The notes beneath the pieces are model-generated. The model had not been told where the DNA came from. It was given only the letters and a program-made list of their open reading frames with translations, and made no database searches. A stretch of DNA of 64,000 nt from Micromonospora coxensis (GTDB lineage Bacteria > Actinomycetota > Actinomycetes > Mycobacteriales > Micromonosporaceae): assembly GCF_900090295.1 (NCBI RefSeq), contig NZ_LT607753.1, positions 2,108,001 through 2,172,000 on the forward strand. Reading direction: 5' to 3'. The translations under genes were made by a program, and so were the position numbers. Positions 1 to 8,997 of this stretch are shown here, piece by piece (the first letter of the stretch is position 1; each line of letters opens with the position of its first letter).

Positions 1-111
1 CGTCCAGAGCGGGCGGTCCGCCCGGTGCAGGGCCGCGGCGACGGCGGGCACCCTCGCCTGCGCCTGGACCCGGCGGACCAGCCGCTCCAGCCGGTCCTGC
101 GCACCGCTCAC
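1..111 (-). CDS. N-terminal fragment of an unidentified protein
   Basis: Only the first 37 codons of this gene lie in the window; it runs off the left edge. The frame opens with GTG and reads MSGAQDRLERLVRR, then VPAVAAALHRADRP. The GTG overlaps the TGA of the HIT gene in a GTGA arrangement, so the two genes are probably co-transcribed and translationally coupled. The opening resembles the start of serine hydrolase (class C beta-lactamase-like) proteins, but no catalytic motif is inside the window, so the family is a guess. Confidence 0.55.
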   Translation of the reverse strand, partial: MSGAQDRLERLVRRVQAQARVPAVAAALHRADRPLWT

Positions 112-467
112 CCGAGGCCCCGGGCGAGCATCGGGCCCAGCGGCGCGCCGCCCAGCAGATGCGCGTGCACGTGGAACACCTCCTGACCGCCGAACGCGCC
201 GGTGTTGAACATCAGCCGGAAGCCGTCGCCGAGCAGCCCCTCGTCCTCGGCCACCGCGGCGGCCGTGGCCAGCAGCTCACCGGCGAGCGCCGGGTCGCCC
301 TGCCCCAGGGTGGCCACGTCGGCGTAGTGCTCCTTCGGGACGACCAGCACGTGCACCGGGGCCTTCGGGTCGATGTCGCGGAAGGCGAGGGTGGTGGCGG
401 TCTCCCGGACGATGGTGGCCGGGATCTCCCCGGCGACGATGCGGCAGAACAGGCAGTCGGATCCCAT
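108..467 (-). CDS. HIT family (histidine triad) nucleotide-binding protein
   Basis: The 119-residue protein has the histidine triad near its C-terminus (VFHVHAHLLGG, an HxHxH motif) and the usual N-terminal CLFCRIVAGEIP segment. HIT proteins of this HINT/PKCI type hydrolyse phosphoramidates of purine nucleotides in the cytosol; the natural substrate is generally unclear. The start at ATG 467 is chosen because MGSDCLFC is where the family begins, although the frame is open further upstream. It is divergent from the SDR gene with about 47 bp between them, and its stop overlaps the next gene downstream. Confidence 0.92.
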   Translation of the reverse strand: MGSDCLFCRIVAGEIPATIVRETATTLAFRDIDPKAPVHVLVVPKEHYADVATLGQGDPALAGELLATAAAVAEDEGLLGDGFRLMFNTGAFGGQEVFHVHAHLLGGAPLGPMLARGLG

Positions 468-514
468 CGGGGCATGGTAAGTCGTCGCCACCGCGCTCAG
501 GCATGATGTGCCGC

Positions 515-1276
515 GTGACTTCACGGGCGGTACTGGTGACGGGAGCCTCGCGCGGCATCGGGCGCGCGGTGGCACGGGCGTTCGCGGCCGGCGGTGACCG
601 GGTGGCGATCCACCACCGGGACTCCACCGAGGCCGCCGAGGAGGTCCGCGCCGGGCTGCCCGGCGACGGGCACGTGGTGGTCCGCGCCGACCTGACCGAC
701 CCCGACGCGGTACGGGCGATGGTCGACGAGGCGGCCGCGCGGCTCGGTGGGCTGGACGTGCTGGTCAACAACGCCGGCGTGTACGGCGAGCGGGACGCCC
801 CGCACCCGGTCTTCGGCACCTCCTACGAGCAGTGGCAGCGGCGCTGGCGGCAGGTGCTGGAGACGAACCTGACCGGGGCCGGCAACGTCACCTGGTGCGC
901 CGCCCAGCACATGCGCGGACGCGGCGGCCGGATCGTCAACGTCTCGTCGCGGGGCGCGTTCCGGGGCGAGCCCGAGCAGCCCGCGTACGGCGCCAGCAAG
1001 GCCGGGCTGAACGCCCTCGGCCAGTCCCTCGCCGTCGCCCTGGCCCCGTACGGCATCGCGGTGGCCACCGTCGCGCCCGGCTTCGTCGAGACCGACATGA
1101 CCACCGGACACCTGGCCGGGGAGCAGGGCGAGGCGATCCGGGCGCAGAGCCCGTTCGGCCGGGTGGCCCGCCCCGAGGAGATCGCCGCCGCCGTGCACTG
1201 GCTCGCCGCCCCCGGATCCGAATGGGCCTCCGGCGCCATCCTCGACCTCAACGGCGCCTCCTACCTGCGCAGCTGA
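515..1276 (+). CDS. SDR family oxidoreductase (FabG-like)
   Basis: A classical short-chain dehydrogenase of about 253 residues. It has the nucleotide-binding motif TGASRGIG at its N-terminus, the NNAG motif, a catalytic Ser in VNVSSRG, and YGASK (YxxxK), followed by a PGFVETDM segment. The family reduces or oxidises carbonyl/hydroxyl groups with NAD(P)H; the substrate cannot be read from the sequence. GTG 515 is preferred because MTSRAVLVTG fits family starts, while an ATG at 503 is also in frame. It is convergent with rsmE, with only 5 bp between the stops. Confidence 0.88.
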   Translation: MTSRAVLVTGASRGIGRAVARAFAAGGDRVAIHHRDSTEAAEEVRAGLPGDGHVVVRADLTDPDAVRAMVDEAAARLGGLDVLVNNAGVYGERDAPHPVFGTSYEQWQRRWRQVLETNLTGAGNVTWCAAQHMRGRGGRIVNVSSRGAFRGEPEQPAYGASKAGLNALGQSLAVALAPYGIAVATVAPGFVETDMTTGHLAGEQGEAIRAQSPFGRVARPEEIAAAVHWLAAPGSEWASGAILDLNGASYLRS

Positions 1277-1281
1277 GCGGC

Positions 1282-2016
1282 CTACCAGCGGGCGAGGCGG
1301 GTGGCCAGGACGGCGAGGGCCGCCACGCCGGCCGTGGACGTGCGCAGCACCGACGGGCCGAGGCGGACGGGACGGGCGCCGGCCTGGGTGAAGGCGTCCA
1401 GCTCGACCGGGGCGATGCCGCCCTCCGGGCCCACCACCAGCACGATCTCGCCGGTGGCGGGCAGCTGCACGGTGGTCAGCCGCTCGTCGGCCTCCTCGTG
1501 CAGCACGAACGCCGCGCCCGCGCCGGCGATGCGCCGGGCCACCCGGGCCGTCGGCTCGTCCGGCGCGCCGGCCACCACCGGCAGCCACGGGCGGCGGGCC
1601 TGCTTGGCGGCCTCCCGGGCGGTCGCCACCCACTTGTCCCGGGCCCGTAAGCCCCGCTCGCCGCGCCACTGGGTCACCGAGCGGGACGCCGCCCACGGCA
1701 CGATCTCGTCGACCCCGACCTCGGTCATCGCCTGCACGGCCAGCTCGCCCCGGTCACCCTTGGCGATGCCCTGCACCACCACCAGCCGGGGGACGTCCGC
1801 GTCGACGTACCCCCGGGAGGTGACGGTGAGGTCGAGGGTGCCCCGGCCGACGGCGCGGACCACCGCGGTGGCCGTGCCGCCCCGGCCGTCGGCCAGCAGC
1901 AGCTCCTCGCCGACGCGCAGCCGCTGCACGGTGGCCGCGTGGTGCCCCTCCGGCCCGTCCAGGGTCGTCGAGTCGCCGGTGGGCAGCGCCTCGACCAGGA
2001 ACAGCGGCGCGGACAC
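1282..2016 (-). CDS. rsmE: 16S rRNA (uracil(1498)-N(3))-methyltransferase RsmE
   Basis: The 244-residue protein has the SPOUT-class signature of RsmE: an N-terminal PUA-like part (GPEGHHAATVQRLRVGE), then LVVGPEGGIAPVEL and the knot segment LGPSVLRTSTAGVAAL. The family methylates U1498 of 16S rRNA using S-adenosylmethionine. It starts with GTG one base after the dnaJ stop, so it is the last gene of the hrcA-dnaJ-rsmE operon, an order common in actinobacteria. It is therefore likely to be co-induced by heat shock through HrcA. Confidence 0.93.
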   Translation of the reverse strand: MSAPLFLVEALPTGDSTTLDGPEGHHAATVQRLRVGEELLLADGRGGTATAVVRAVGRGTLDLTVTSRGYVDADVPRLVVVQGIAKGDRGELAVQAMTEVGVDEIVPWAASRSVTQWRGERGLRARDKWVATAREAAKQARRPWLPVVAGAPDEPTARVARRIAGAGAAFVLHEEADERLTTVQLPATGEIVLVVGPEGGIAPVELDAFTQAGARPVRLGPSVLRTSTAGVAALAVLATRLARW

Positions 2017-2017
2017 C

Positions 2018-3160
2018 TCAGGCGTGCCCGTTGAAGGCGTCGCGCATCCGGGAGAAGAAGCCGCCCTGCTTGGTCAGCTCGGCGACCTCCTCGCCCCGGG
2101 TCTTGGCGAAGTCGCGCAGCATCCGTTCCTGGTCGGCGTCGAGCTTGGTCGGGGTCCGCACGTCGAGGTGGACGTAGAGGTCGCCCCGGCCGGTGCCGCG
2201 CAGGTGCGGCACGCCCCGGGCGCGCAGCCGCAGCGTGCTGCCGGGCTGGGTGCCGGCCTTGACGTCGACCGTCTCCTCGCTGTCGAGGGTCTTGATGGTC
2301 AGCCGGGTGCCGAGCGCGGCGGCGGTCATCGGCACGGTGACCCGGCAGTGCAGGTCGTCGCCCTTGCGGGAGTACACGTCGTGCGGCCGCTCGTGGATCT
2401 CCACGTAGAGGTCGCCGGCCGTGCCGCCGCCCGGGCCGACCTCACCCTGCTGGGCCAGCCGGATCCGCATCCCGTCCTCGACCCCGGCGGGGATCTTGAC
2501 GGTCAGCGAGCGGCGGGTCCGCACCCGGCCGTCCCCGGCGCAGGTCGGGCAGGGGTGCGGGATGGTGGTGCCGTAGCCCTGGCAGACCGTGCACGGCCGG
2601 GCGGAGACCACCTGGCCGAGGAAGGTCCGCTGCACCGACTGCACCTCGCCCCGGCCGGCGCACGCCTCGCAGGTGGCCAGGTGGGTGCCGGCCGCGGTGC
2701 CCGCTCCGGAGCAGGTGGTGCAGAGCACGGCGGTGTCGACGGTGATCGGCGCCTCGACGCCGAACGCGGTCTCGTGCAGGTCCAGCTCCAGGCGCAGGAT
2801 CGCGTCGGCCCCCGGCCGGGTACGCGGACGCGGCCCCCGGCCGGCGCCACCGGCGCCGCCGAAGAAGGCGTCCATGATGTCCTGGAACCCGACGAACGGG
2901 CCCGCCCCACCCGGGCCGCCCGGGCCCCCGCCACCGCCGCCCGGCGCCAGCGGGTCACCGCCCAGATCGACGATCTGCCGTTTCCGGTCGTCCGAGAGGA
3001 CCTCGTACGCGGCGTTGATGTCCTTGAACTTCTCCTGTGCCTCCGGGTCCGGATTGACGTCCGGGTGGAACTGCCGCGCCAGCTTGCGGTAGGCGCGCTT
3101 GATCTCGTCGTCGGAGGCCTCCCGGCTCACGCCGAGAATGCCGTAGTAGTCCCTGGCCAC
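2018..3160 (-). CDS. dnaJ: Molecular chaperone DnaJ
   Basis: The protein has about 380 residues and full DnaJ architecture: a J domain with HPD at residues 32-34, a Gly/Pro-rich linker, four CxxCxGxG zinc-binding repeats ([32 protein letters not shown]) and a C-terminal substrate-binding domain. It is the Hsp40 partner that delivers substrates to DnaK. The start is placed at GTG 3160 ([11 protein letters not shown]), with GAGGACAC upstream; an ATG at 3178 is in frame. It sits 77 bp downstream of hrcA. Because it is not next to dnaK/grpE, it is probably the HrcA-regulated DnaJ2 type. Confidence 0.95.
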   Translation of the reverse strand: MARDYYGILGVSREASDDEIKRAYRKLARQFHPDVNPDPEAQEKFKDINAAYEVLSDDRKRQIVDLGGDPLAPGGGGGGPGGPGGAGPFVGFQDIMDAFFGGAGGAGRGPRPRTRPGADAILRLELDLHETAFGVEAPITVDTAVLCTTCSGAGTAAGTHLATCEACAGRGEVQSVQRTFLGQVVSARPCTVCQGYGTTIPHPCPTCAGDGRVRTRRSLTVKIPAGVEDGMRIRLAQQGEVGPGGGTAGDLYVEIHERPHDVYSRKGDDLHCRVTVPMTAAALGTRLTIKTLDSEETVDVKAGTQPGSTLRLRARGVPHLRGTGRGDLYVHLDVRTPTKLDADQERMLRDFAKTRGEEVAELTKQGGFFSRMRDAFNGHA

Positions 3161-3237
3161 TGCGTTCGGTGTCCTCATGTTTCGTCTCGCGTTGCGCCGG
3201 TCGTCGGCCGGAGCCGGCCACCGGCCCCTGCCCTGGG

Positions 3238-4260
3238 TCAGTTCTGGGCCAGCAGCTCGCCCACGTAGCGTGCCACGGCCCTCACCGTGGCGATGGTGCC
3301 GGGGTAGTCCATCCGGGTCGGGCCGAGCACCCCGAGGCCACCGACGATGGTCGCGCCCGGGCCGTACCCGGTGCTGACCACGGAGGCGGCGCGCAGGTTG
3401 TCGACCTCGTTCTCGTCGCCGATGAGCACCCGGGTGGTGCTCGGCTCGGCCTCGCCGATCAGCTTGAGGAGCACGACCTCCTCCTCCAGCGCCTCCAGGA
3501 TGGGCCGCAGCGAGCCCTGGAAGTCGAGCAGGCCGCCCCGGGTCAGGTTGGCGGTGCCGGCCAGCGCGATGCGCTCCTCGTGCCGCTCGACCAGCGTCTC
3601 CAGCAGCACGGTGGAGAGCGTGGTCATGGCCGGGCGCAACTGCGGGGACGACTCCTCCACCAGCGCCTGCACCAGCGGCGGGGTCTCCGACAGCCGGCTG
3701 CCGACCAGCTTCTCGTTGACCAGCCGGCGCAGGTCGGTGACGTCGTCGGCCGGGATCGGCGCGGGCAGCTCGACCAGCCGCTGCTCGACCCGGCCGGTGT
3801 CGGCGATCATGACGAGCATCAGCCGGGTGGTGGAGATCGGCACCAGCTCCAGGTGACGCACCGAGGAGCGGGCCAGCGACGGGTACTGCACCACGGCGAC
3901 CTGCCGGGTGAGCTGGGCCAGCAGCCGGACGGTGCGGTGCACCACGTCGTCCAGGTCGACCGCGCCGACCAGGAAGCGCTCGATCGCCCGGCGCTCGGCC
4001 GGACTGAGCGGCTTGACCCGGGAGAGCCGGTCGACGAAGAGGCGGTAGCCCCGGTCGGTGGGCACCCGGCCGGCGCTGGTGTGCGGCTGCCGGATGTAGC
4101 CCTCCTCCTCCAGCACCGCCATGTCGTTGCGGACGGTGGCCGGCGAGACGCCGAGCTGGTGCCGCTCGACCAGAGCCTTGCTGCCGACCGGCTCCTGCGT
4201 GGCGACGTAGTCCTCGACGATCGCACGCAGCACGGCGAGCTTGCGGTCGTCGAGACCCAT
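3238..4260 (-). CDS. hrcA: Heat-inducible transcriptional repressor HrcA
   Basis: The 340-residue protein opens with the winged-helix segment typical of HrcA ([20 protein letters not shown], then [12 protein letters not shown] and [13 protein letters not shown]). HrcA is a dimeric repressor that binds CIRCE operators and loses activity at high temperature or when GroE is limiting. It heads the operon with dnaJ and rsmE. A perfect CIRCE lies about 83 bp upstream, so it represses its own operon. Its length matches the family. Confidence 0.96.
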   Translation of the reverse strand: MGLDDRKLAVLRAIVEDYVATQEPVGSKALVERHQLGVSPATVRNDMAVLEEEGYIRQPHTSAGRVPTDRGYRLFVDRLSRVKPLSPAERRAIERFLVGAVDLDDVVHRTVRLLAQLTRQVAVVQYPSLARSSVRHLELVPISTTRLMLVMIADTGRVEQRLVELPAPIPADDVTDLRRLVNEKLVGSRLSETPPLVQALVEESSPQLRPAMTTLSTVLLETLVERHEERIALAGTANLTRGGLLDFQGSLRPILEALEEEVVLLKLIGEAEPSTTRVLIGDENEVDNLRAASVVSTGYGPGATIVGGLGVLGPTRMDYPGTIATVRAVARYVGELLAQN

Positions 4261-4342
4261 CTCCCCACCTCCTCCACGCGCGTCGGCCCGGAGCGGTCGG
4301 GCGCCCGGCTGACGTCACCGGACCGCGCGGACGGCCAACGCT

Positions 4343-4369
4343 CTGGCACTCGACTGTACCGAGTGCCAG
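4343..4369 (-). promoter_or_regulatory. CIRCE operator for HrcA
   Basis: A perfect inverted repeat: CTGGCACTC, a 9-base spacer, then GAGTGCCAG. This matches the CIRCE layout (TTAGCACTC-N9-GAGTGCTAA) in arm core and spacing. It lies between the divergent hrcA and DUF4870 genes, 83 bp upstream of hrcA, and should mediate HrcA autorepression of hrcA-dnaJ-rsmE. Confidence 0.95.
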
Positions 4370-4520
4370 TCTACGTCGGCGTCCCCGCCGACGCGATGAT
4401 CAGCGACGCACCACCGGTGCGGCCCACCGACCGGACCGCCACGGTAGAGCCGATCAGCCGGACATGCTCGGGCGGTGTCGCTCTGGTGCGCCGTTGCGGA
4501 GAGCACCTACCGTGACGTGC

Positions 4521-5144
4521 ATGACTGAACCACCTCGCCCTCCCGGCGCGGGCGGGCCGGACGAACCGACCGCCCCCTTCGGCTCCTCCCCCGAGCCGCC
4601 CACCGCACCACTGTCCGGGGCACCGGGCGCGGGCGGGTATCCCCCGCCCGGTGGCTATCCGCCCCCCACCGGTGACCAGCCGCCGACGGGCGGCTACCCC
4701 CCGCCGGGCGGCTACCCGCCGCCCGGGGGCTACGACCCGAAGGGGGCCGGTTACCCGACCGGCGGCGCGTACGGCGCTCCGGGCAGCGGGTACGCCACCA
4801 GCGACGACAAGACCTGGGCGCTCGTCGCGCACTTCGGCGGGCCGGCCGGCGTGGTGATCGGCGGCAGCCTGCTCGGCTGGGTGGCGCCACTGATCGCGCT
4901 CTCCGCCAAGGGCCAGCAGTCGCCCACGGTGCGGGCGCACGCGGTCCCCGCGCTGAACTTCCAGATCACCTGGGCGATCGCCAACGTGGTCGGCTTCATC
5001 CTCGCCCTGGTCACCTGCGGGCTCCTCTTCTTCGTCCCGCTGATCACCGCGCTGGTGCCGATCATCTTCGGCATCATCGGCGGCGTGAAGGCCACCGAGG
5101 GGGTCGTCTACCGCTACCCGATGTCCGGCAACTTCGTGAAGTGA
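4521..5144 (+). CDS. DUF4870 domain-containing membrane protein
   Basis: The roughly 207-residue protein has a cytoplasmic-looking N-terminal half made of repeated GGYPPPG-type segments (about residues 35-85). A DUF4870 membrane region follows: TWALVAHFGGPAG, a first hydrophobic stretch, a KGQQSPTVRAHA loop, then two more transmembrane stretches (about residues 150-190). The function of DUF4870 proteins is unknown. ATG 4521 (MTEPPRPPG) is used; GTG 4512 is in frame and has GGAGAG eight bases upstream, so it is a good alternative. The gene is divergent from hrcA across the CIRCE. Confidence 0.87.
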   Translation: MTEPPRPPGAGGPDEPTAPFGSSPEPPTAPLSGAPGAGGYPPPGGYPPPTGDQPPTGGYPPPGGYPPPGGYDPKGAGYPTGGAYGAPGSGYATSDDKTWALVAHFGGPAGVVIGGSLLGWVAPLIALSAKGQQSPTVRAHAVPALNFQITWAIANVVGFILALVTCGLLFFVPLITALVPIIFGIIGGVKATEGVVYRYPMSGNFVK

Positions 5145-5147
5145 GCA

Positions 5148-5176
5148 CCGGCCGGCCGGCTCCCCCGGCCGGCCGG
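5148..5176. terminator. Hairpin between convergent genes
   Basis: CCGGCCGGCCGG occurs at 5148-5159 and again at 5165-5176, separated by five bases. The arms are complementary and form a 12-bp GC stem just after the DUF4870 stop. It lies between convergent genes and could end transcription from both sides. There is no U-tract, as is usual in high-GC actinobacteria. Confidence 0.65.
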
Positions 5177-5220
5177 GCCCCGGCGGCCGGCTCCGACCCG
5201 CTGACCGCCGGGCAGTCCCG

Positions 5221-6444
5221 TCAGGGCAGCAGGTCGCGCACGACCGCGTCGGCGAGCAGCCGGCCGCGCAGGGTCAGCACGGCCCGCCCCGCCGCGTACC
5301 CGCCCGGGTCGAGCAGGCCGTCGGCGAGCGCCCGGTCGGCCCCTGCCCGGCCGGCCGCCGCCAGGGCGTCCAGCGGCAGCCCGGAGGCGAGCCGCAGTCG
5401 CAGCATCACGTCCTCCATGTGCGCCTCGTCGGCGGTCAGCACCTCCCGGGCCAGTCCGGGCGACTCCCCCGCGGCGAGGCGCTCGGCGTACGCGGTCGGG
5501 TGCTTGACGTTCCACCAGCGCACCCCGCCGACGTGGCTGTGCGCCCCCGGCCCGAGGCCCCACCAGTCCGCGCCGGTCCAGTAGAGCAGGTTGTGCCGGC
5601 ACCGGGCCGCCTCGGAGCGGGCCCAGTTCGACACCTCGTACCAGGAGAAACCGGCCGCGCCGAGGGCCGCCTCGGCGGCCAGGTAGCGGTCCGCCGCCAC
5701 GTCGTCGGACGGGTACGGCAGCTCGCCCCGGCGCATGCGGGCGGCGAGCCGGGTGCCGTCCTCCACGATCAGGGCGTACGCGCTGACGTGGTCCACCCCG
5801 GCGGCGACCACCTGGTCGAGCGAGGCGGCGAAGTCCGCCGCGCTCTCCCCCGGCGTGCCGTAGATCAGGTCCAGGTTGACGTGGTCGAACCCGGCGTCGC
5901 GGGCCTCCCGCGCGGCGGCCACCGCCCGGCCGGCGCTGTGCCGGCGGTCGAGGATCGCCAGCACCCCGGGCGCGGCGGACTGCATGCCCAGCGAGATGCG
6001 GGTGTACCCGGCCGCGCGCAGGGTCCGCAGCGACTGCGGGGTCACCGACTCCGGGTTGGCCTCGGTGGTCACCTCGACGTCGGCGGCCAGCCCCCAGGTG
6101 CGGTCGACGGCGTCGAGGATCCGGGCCAGGTCGTCCGCGGGCAGCAGGGTCGGGGTGCCGCCGCCGACGAAGACGGTGTCCACCCGGGGCGGCGGGGTGT
6201 CGCCGAGCACCCGGGCGGCGAGCGCCAACTCGGCGAGCACGGTGTCCGCGTACGACTCGCGGTCCGCGCCGCCGCCCAGCTCGGCGGCGGTGTACGTGTT
6301 GAAGTCGCAGTAGCCGCAGCGGCTGGCGCAGAACGGGACGTGCACGTACACGCCGAAGCCGCGCGCGCCGACCGCGCGCAGGGCGGTGGCGGGCAGCGCA
6401 CCGTCGGCGGGGACGGTCTCGCCATCTGGAAGGACGCCGGGCAT
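5221..6444 (-). CDS. hemW: Radical SAM heme chaperone HemW
   Basis: The 407-residue protein has the HemW-type iron-sulfur motif CxxxCxxC (C39, C43, C46 in VPFCASRCGYCDF) and the GGGTPTLL motif, with a C-terminal HemN-like domain. The CxxxCxxCxF pattern separates HemW from true coproporphyrinogen III dehydrogenase HemN, which has a further cysteine. HemW binds heme and delivers it to target proteins. The start at ATG 6444 gives MPGVLPDGET; the divergent enoyl-CoA hydratase starts 20 bp away. In many actinobacteria hemW lies between lepA and hrcA; here about 7 kb of other genes separates it from lepA. Confidence 0.92.
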   Translation of the reverse strand: MPGVLPDGETVPADGALPATALRAVGARGFGVYVHVPFCASRCGYCDFNTYTAAELGGGADRESYADTVLAELALAARVLGDTPPPRVDTVFVGGGTPTLLPADDLARILDAVDRTWGLAADVEVTTEANPESVTPQSLRTLRAAGYTRISLGMQSAAPGVLAILDRRHSAGRAVAAAREARDAGFDHVNLDLIYGTPGESAADFAASLDQVVAAGVDHVSAYALIVEDGTRLAARMRRGELPYPSDDVAADRYLAAEAALGAAGFSWYEVSNWARSEAARCRHNLLYWTGADWWGLGPGAHSHVGGVRWWNVKHPTAYAERLAAGESPGLAREVLTADEAHMEDVMLRLRLASGLPLDALAAAGRAGADRALADGLLDPGGYAAGRAVLTLRGRLLADAVVRDLLP

Positions 6445-6463
6445 GGCCACTAGTGTGCCCGGC

Positions 6464-7246
6464 ATGACCTCTCCCGACCGCCTCGTGCGGGTCGCCACGG
6501 CCCGTGGGGTGACCACGCTCACCCTGGACAGCCCGCACAACCGCAACGCGCTCTCCACCCCGCTGATGACCGAGCTGCTGGACGGGATCGCCGCGGCCGT
6601 CGCCGACGAGGCGGTCCGGGTGATCGTGCTCGACCACACCGGCCCGGTCTTCTGCTCCGGCGCGGACCTCAAGGAGACGGCGGCCGCGTACGCCAGCGGC
6701 ACGGTGCCCGCCGGCATGCTCGGCGACGTGCTGGTGGCGGTCCGGGAGTGCCCGAAGCCGGTGCTGGCGAGGGTGGCCGGTCCGGCGCGGGCCGGCGGGC
6801 TGGGCCTGATCGCGGCGGCCGACCTGGCGGTCTGCGCCGAGGAGGCGACGTTCGCCTTCACCGAGGTGCGGATCGGGGTGGTCCCGGCGGTCATCTCCGC
6901 CACCGTGCTGCCCCGGCTGCACCCGCGCGCGGCGGCGGAGCTGTACCTGACCGGGGACACCTTCGACGGCCGGCGGGCCGCCGAGGTGGGTCTGGTGACC
7001 GCCGCGGTGCCGGCCGTCGAGCTGGACGAGGCGGTCGGGCGGTACTGCGCCTCGCTGGTGCGGGGCGCGCCGAAGGCCCTCGCCGGGACGAAGGACCTGC
7101 TGCGCCGCCCGGCCGCCACCGACCTGCGGGCCGAGATCGCCGAACTGTCCGCGATCTCCACCGGCTACTTCCTCTCCGACGAGGGCCGCGAGGGCGTCCT
7201 GGCCTTCCGGGAGAAGAGGAACGCGGCCTGGGTGCCGGTGGACTGA
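6464..7246 (+). CDS. Enoyl-CoA hydratase/isomerase family protein
   Basis: A 260-residue crotonase-fold protein. FCSGADLKE forms one side of the oxyanion hole and GPARAGGLGLIAAADLAVC the other. The first catalytic Glu of classical enoyl-CoA hydratases (in GGGCELA) is replaced, as in methylglutaconyl-CoA hydratase-like members. The second is present in FTEVRIGVVP. It probably acts on a branched or unusual acyl-CoA, but no pathway partner is adjacent. It is divergent from hemW with a 19-bp gap, so their promoters must overlap the coding ends. Confidence 0.87.
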   Translation: MTSPDRLVRVATARGVTTLTLDSPHNRNALSTPLMTELLDGIAAAVADEAVRVIVLDHTGPVFCSGADLKETAAAYASGTVPAGMLGDVLVAVRECPKPVLARVAGPARAGGLGLIAAADLAVCAEEATFAFTEVRIGVVPAVISATVLPRLHPRAAAELYLTGDTFDGRRAAEVGLVTAAVPAVELDEAVGRYCASLVRGAPKALAGTKDLLRRPAATDLRAEIAELSAISTGYFLSDEGREGVLAFREKRNAAWVPVD

Positions 7247-7346
7247 TCCCGTTTCGTTCCTTTGCTCCCGGGAACGTGAACCGGTCGGCCGACCCCGTTC
7301 GACTTTTCGGGACGTACGCTTGGGAACCGTGAAACAGGAGGTGCGG

Positions 7347-8204
7347 GTGCGAAATCGGGCAATCGTGGCAGCCGGTGTCGTGGTCGCGGTGGTCGCCCTG
7401 CTCGGCGTCTACGCCGTCCGGCAGCTCGTCGGCAGTGGACTCCGGCTCCCCATCGCCAGCCGCACCTGCACCGTCCAGGCAGACGGGGAGGTGCTGCTCG
7501 ACGCCGACCAGATGGCCAACGCCGCCACGATCGCCGCGATCGGCATCCAGCGCGAGATGCCCGAGCGGGCCGTGGTCGTGGCGCTGGCCACCGCGTACCA
7601 GGAGTCGGGCCTGCGCAACCTCTCGCACGGCGACCGGGACTCGCTCGGCCTCTTCCAGCAGCGGCCCAGCCAGGGCTGGGGCACCCCGGCCCAGATCCAG
7701 GACCAGCGGTACGCGGCGAACCGGTTCTACGCCGCGCTGAAGAAGGTGCGCGGCTGGGAGAAGATGCGGGTCACCGACGCGGCACAGGCCGTGCAGCGGT
7801 CGGCCTATCCCACCGCGTACCAGAAGTGGGCGGACGAGTCGGAGGTGCTGACCCGCGCCCTGCTCGGCGAGGCGACCGGCGCGGTCGCCTGCACCGTGGG
7901 CCGTACCCCGGCGATGCGGGGCGAGGCGGCGGCCGCCGCGCTGACCCGCGGCCTCACGCTGGACTGGGGCCTGGCGGGCACCGGCCCGGCGGCCGAACTC
8001 ACCGGGCTCACCGTGCCGGCCGCCGACCCCCGCGACGGCTGGCGGTACGCGCACTGGCTGGTGTCGCACGCCACCGACCACGGGGTGAAGCGGGTCCGCT
8101 TCGCCGGCCTGGAGTGGACCGCCGAGGACGGCACCTGGACCAAGGTCTCCGGCGGCCGCCCGGCCGACGCGCAGGTGCTGGCGGAGGTCTTCGCCGAGGG
8201 CTGA
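7347..8204 (+). CDS. Membrane-anchored protein with lysozyme-like (SLT-type) segment
   Basis: About 285 residues. The N-terminus is one uncleaved signal-anchor (AIVAAGVVVAVVALLGVYAV), so the rest faces outside the membrane. The segment ALATAYQESGLRNL, then SLGLFQQRPSQGWG and YAANRFYAALKKV, follows the helical pattern of soluble lytic transglycosylases, with the Glu in QES at the catalytic position. Homologues are often annotated as hypothetical or, misleadingly, heavy metal transporters. GTG 7347 is chosen because AGGAGG ends five bases upstream; upstream in-frame GTGs exist. Cell-wall activity is inferred only. Confidence 0.8.
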   Translation: MRNRAIVAAGVVVAVVALLGVYAVRQLVGSGLRLPIASRTCTVQADGEVLLDADQMANAATIAAIGIQREMPERAVVVALATAYQESGLRNLSHGDRDSLGLFQQRPSQGWGTPAQIQDQRYAANRFYAALKKVRGWEKMRVTDAAQAVQRSAYPTAYQKWADESEVLTRALLGEATGAVACTVGRTPAMRGEAAAAALTRGLTLDWGLAGTGPAAELTGLTVPAADPRDGWRYAHWLVSHATDHGVKRVRFAGLEWTAEDGTWTKVSGGRPADAQVLAEVFAEG

Positions 8205-8849
8205 TCAGGGGCGGGCGCCGGCCACCCGGCGACGGACCTTCTCCAGCAGCGGCTCGGGCAGATCGGTGGCGTCGAGCAGCCGGGGCAGCAGCTCGGGCTC
8301 CAGGCTCATCGCCCGGAACACCTCGCCGATGGTGACGCCGTGCGCGGGCCGGTCCAGCACCTCGACCGGGTCTCCGGCGCCGATCTCGCCCTCGCGCAGC
8401 ACCCGCAGGTACGCCCCGGGCGCCGCCCGGGCGGTGAACCGCTTGATCAGATCGGGTACGCCCCAGAAGCCGGCGAAGGTGGCGCACGGGGTACGCGGCT
8501 TGGTCACCTGGAGCAGGGTCGAGCCGATCGCCCACTGCTCCCCGATCACCGCGCCGGTCACGTCCACCGCCCAGGTGGTCAGGTTCTCGCCGACCCCGCC
8601 GGGCCCGATGGTGCGACCCAGCTCCGTCGACCACCACTCGGCGTCCTCCGCCGCGTACGCGTAGACCGCCTGGTCGGGGCCGCCGTGGTGGGCCCGCTCG
8701 CCGATGAAGTCGCCGTCGACCCCGGCGAAGCGCACCGTCACCGGCCCGTCGGCCGGCCGCTTGTCGATCCCGCTGCGACCGCTCGCGTCGCCCGCCCACT
8801 GCGCCTCGGTCACCACGCCGAGGTTCACCGCCGCCACCCTGCCCGTCAT
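8205..8849 (-). CDS. MOSC domain-containing protein
   Basis: The 214-residue protein fits the YiiM-type MOSC family: GDFIGERAHHGGPDQAVYAYAAEDAEWW, then GVGENLTTWAVDV, and a conserved cysteine in TPCATFAGFWG. MOSC proteins bind or transfer sulfur to molybdenum cofactor or reduce N-hydroxylated substrates. The start at ATG 8849 gives MTGRVAAVNLG, the usual family start. Its stop TGA abuts the convergent stop of the preceding gene with no gap, forming TGATCA, so neither gene can have a terminator between them. Confidence 0.9.
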   Translation of the reverse strand: MTGRVAAVNLGVVTEAQWAGDASGRSGIDKRPADGPVTVRFAGVDGDFIGERAHHGGPDQAVYAYAAEDAEWWSTELGRTIGPGGVGENLTTWAVDVTGAVIGEQWAIGSTLLQVTKPRTPCATFAGFWGVPDLIKRFTARAAPGAYLRVLREGEIGAGDPVEVLDRPAHGVTIGEVFRAMSLEPELLPRLLDATDLPEPLLEKVRRRVAGARP

Positions 8850-8901
8850 GGCCGAGAGCCTAGTCACCGGGCCCCGACGCCGTGACCCCGCCGGCACCCG
8901 C

Positions 8902-8947
8902 CCGGCCCCGTCGGGCGCTCCCGGCCCGGCCCCGTCGGGCACTCCCG
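8902..8947. repeat. Two-copy GC-rich direct repeat
   Basis: The unit CGGCCCCGTCGGGCGCTCCC is present twice in tandem, the second copy differing by one base (GCACTCCC). It fills part of the 148-bp gap between the MOSC gene and the ABC permease. I see no gene or clear hairpin there, and the function is unknown. Confidence 0.6.
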
Positions 8948-8997
8948 GTCCGGTCCGCCGGGCGCGTCCGGCCCGCCGGGAGCCGGGCGTCCGCCGG

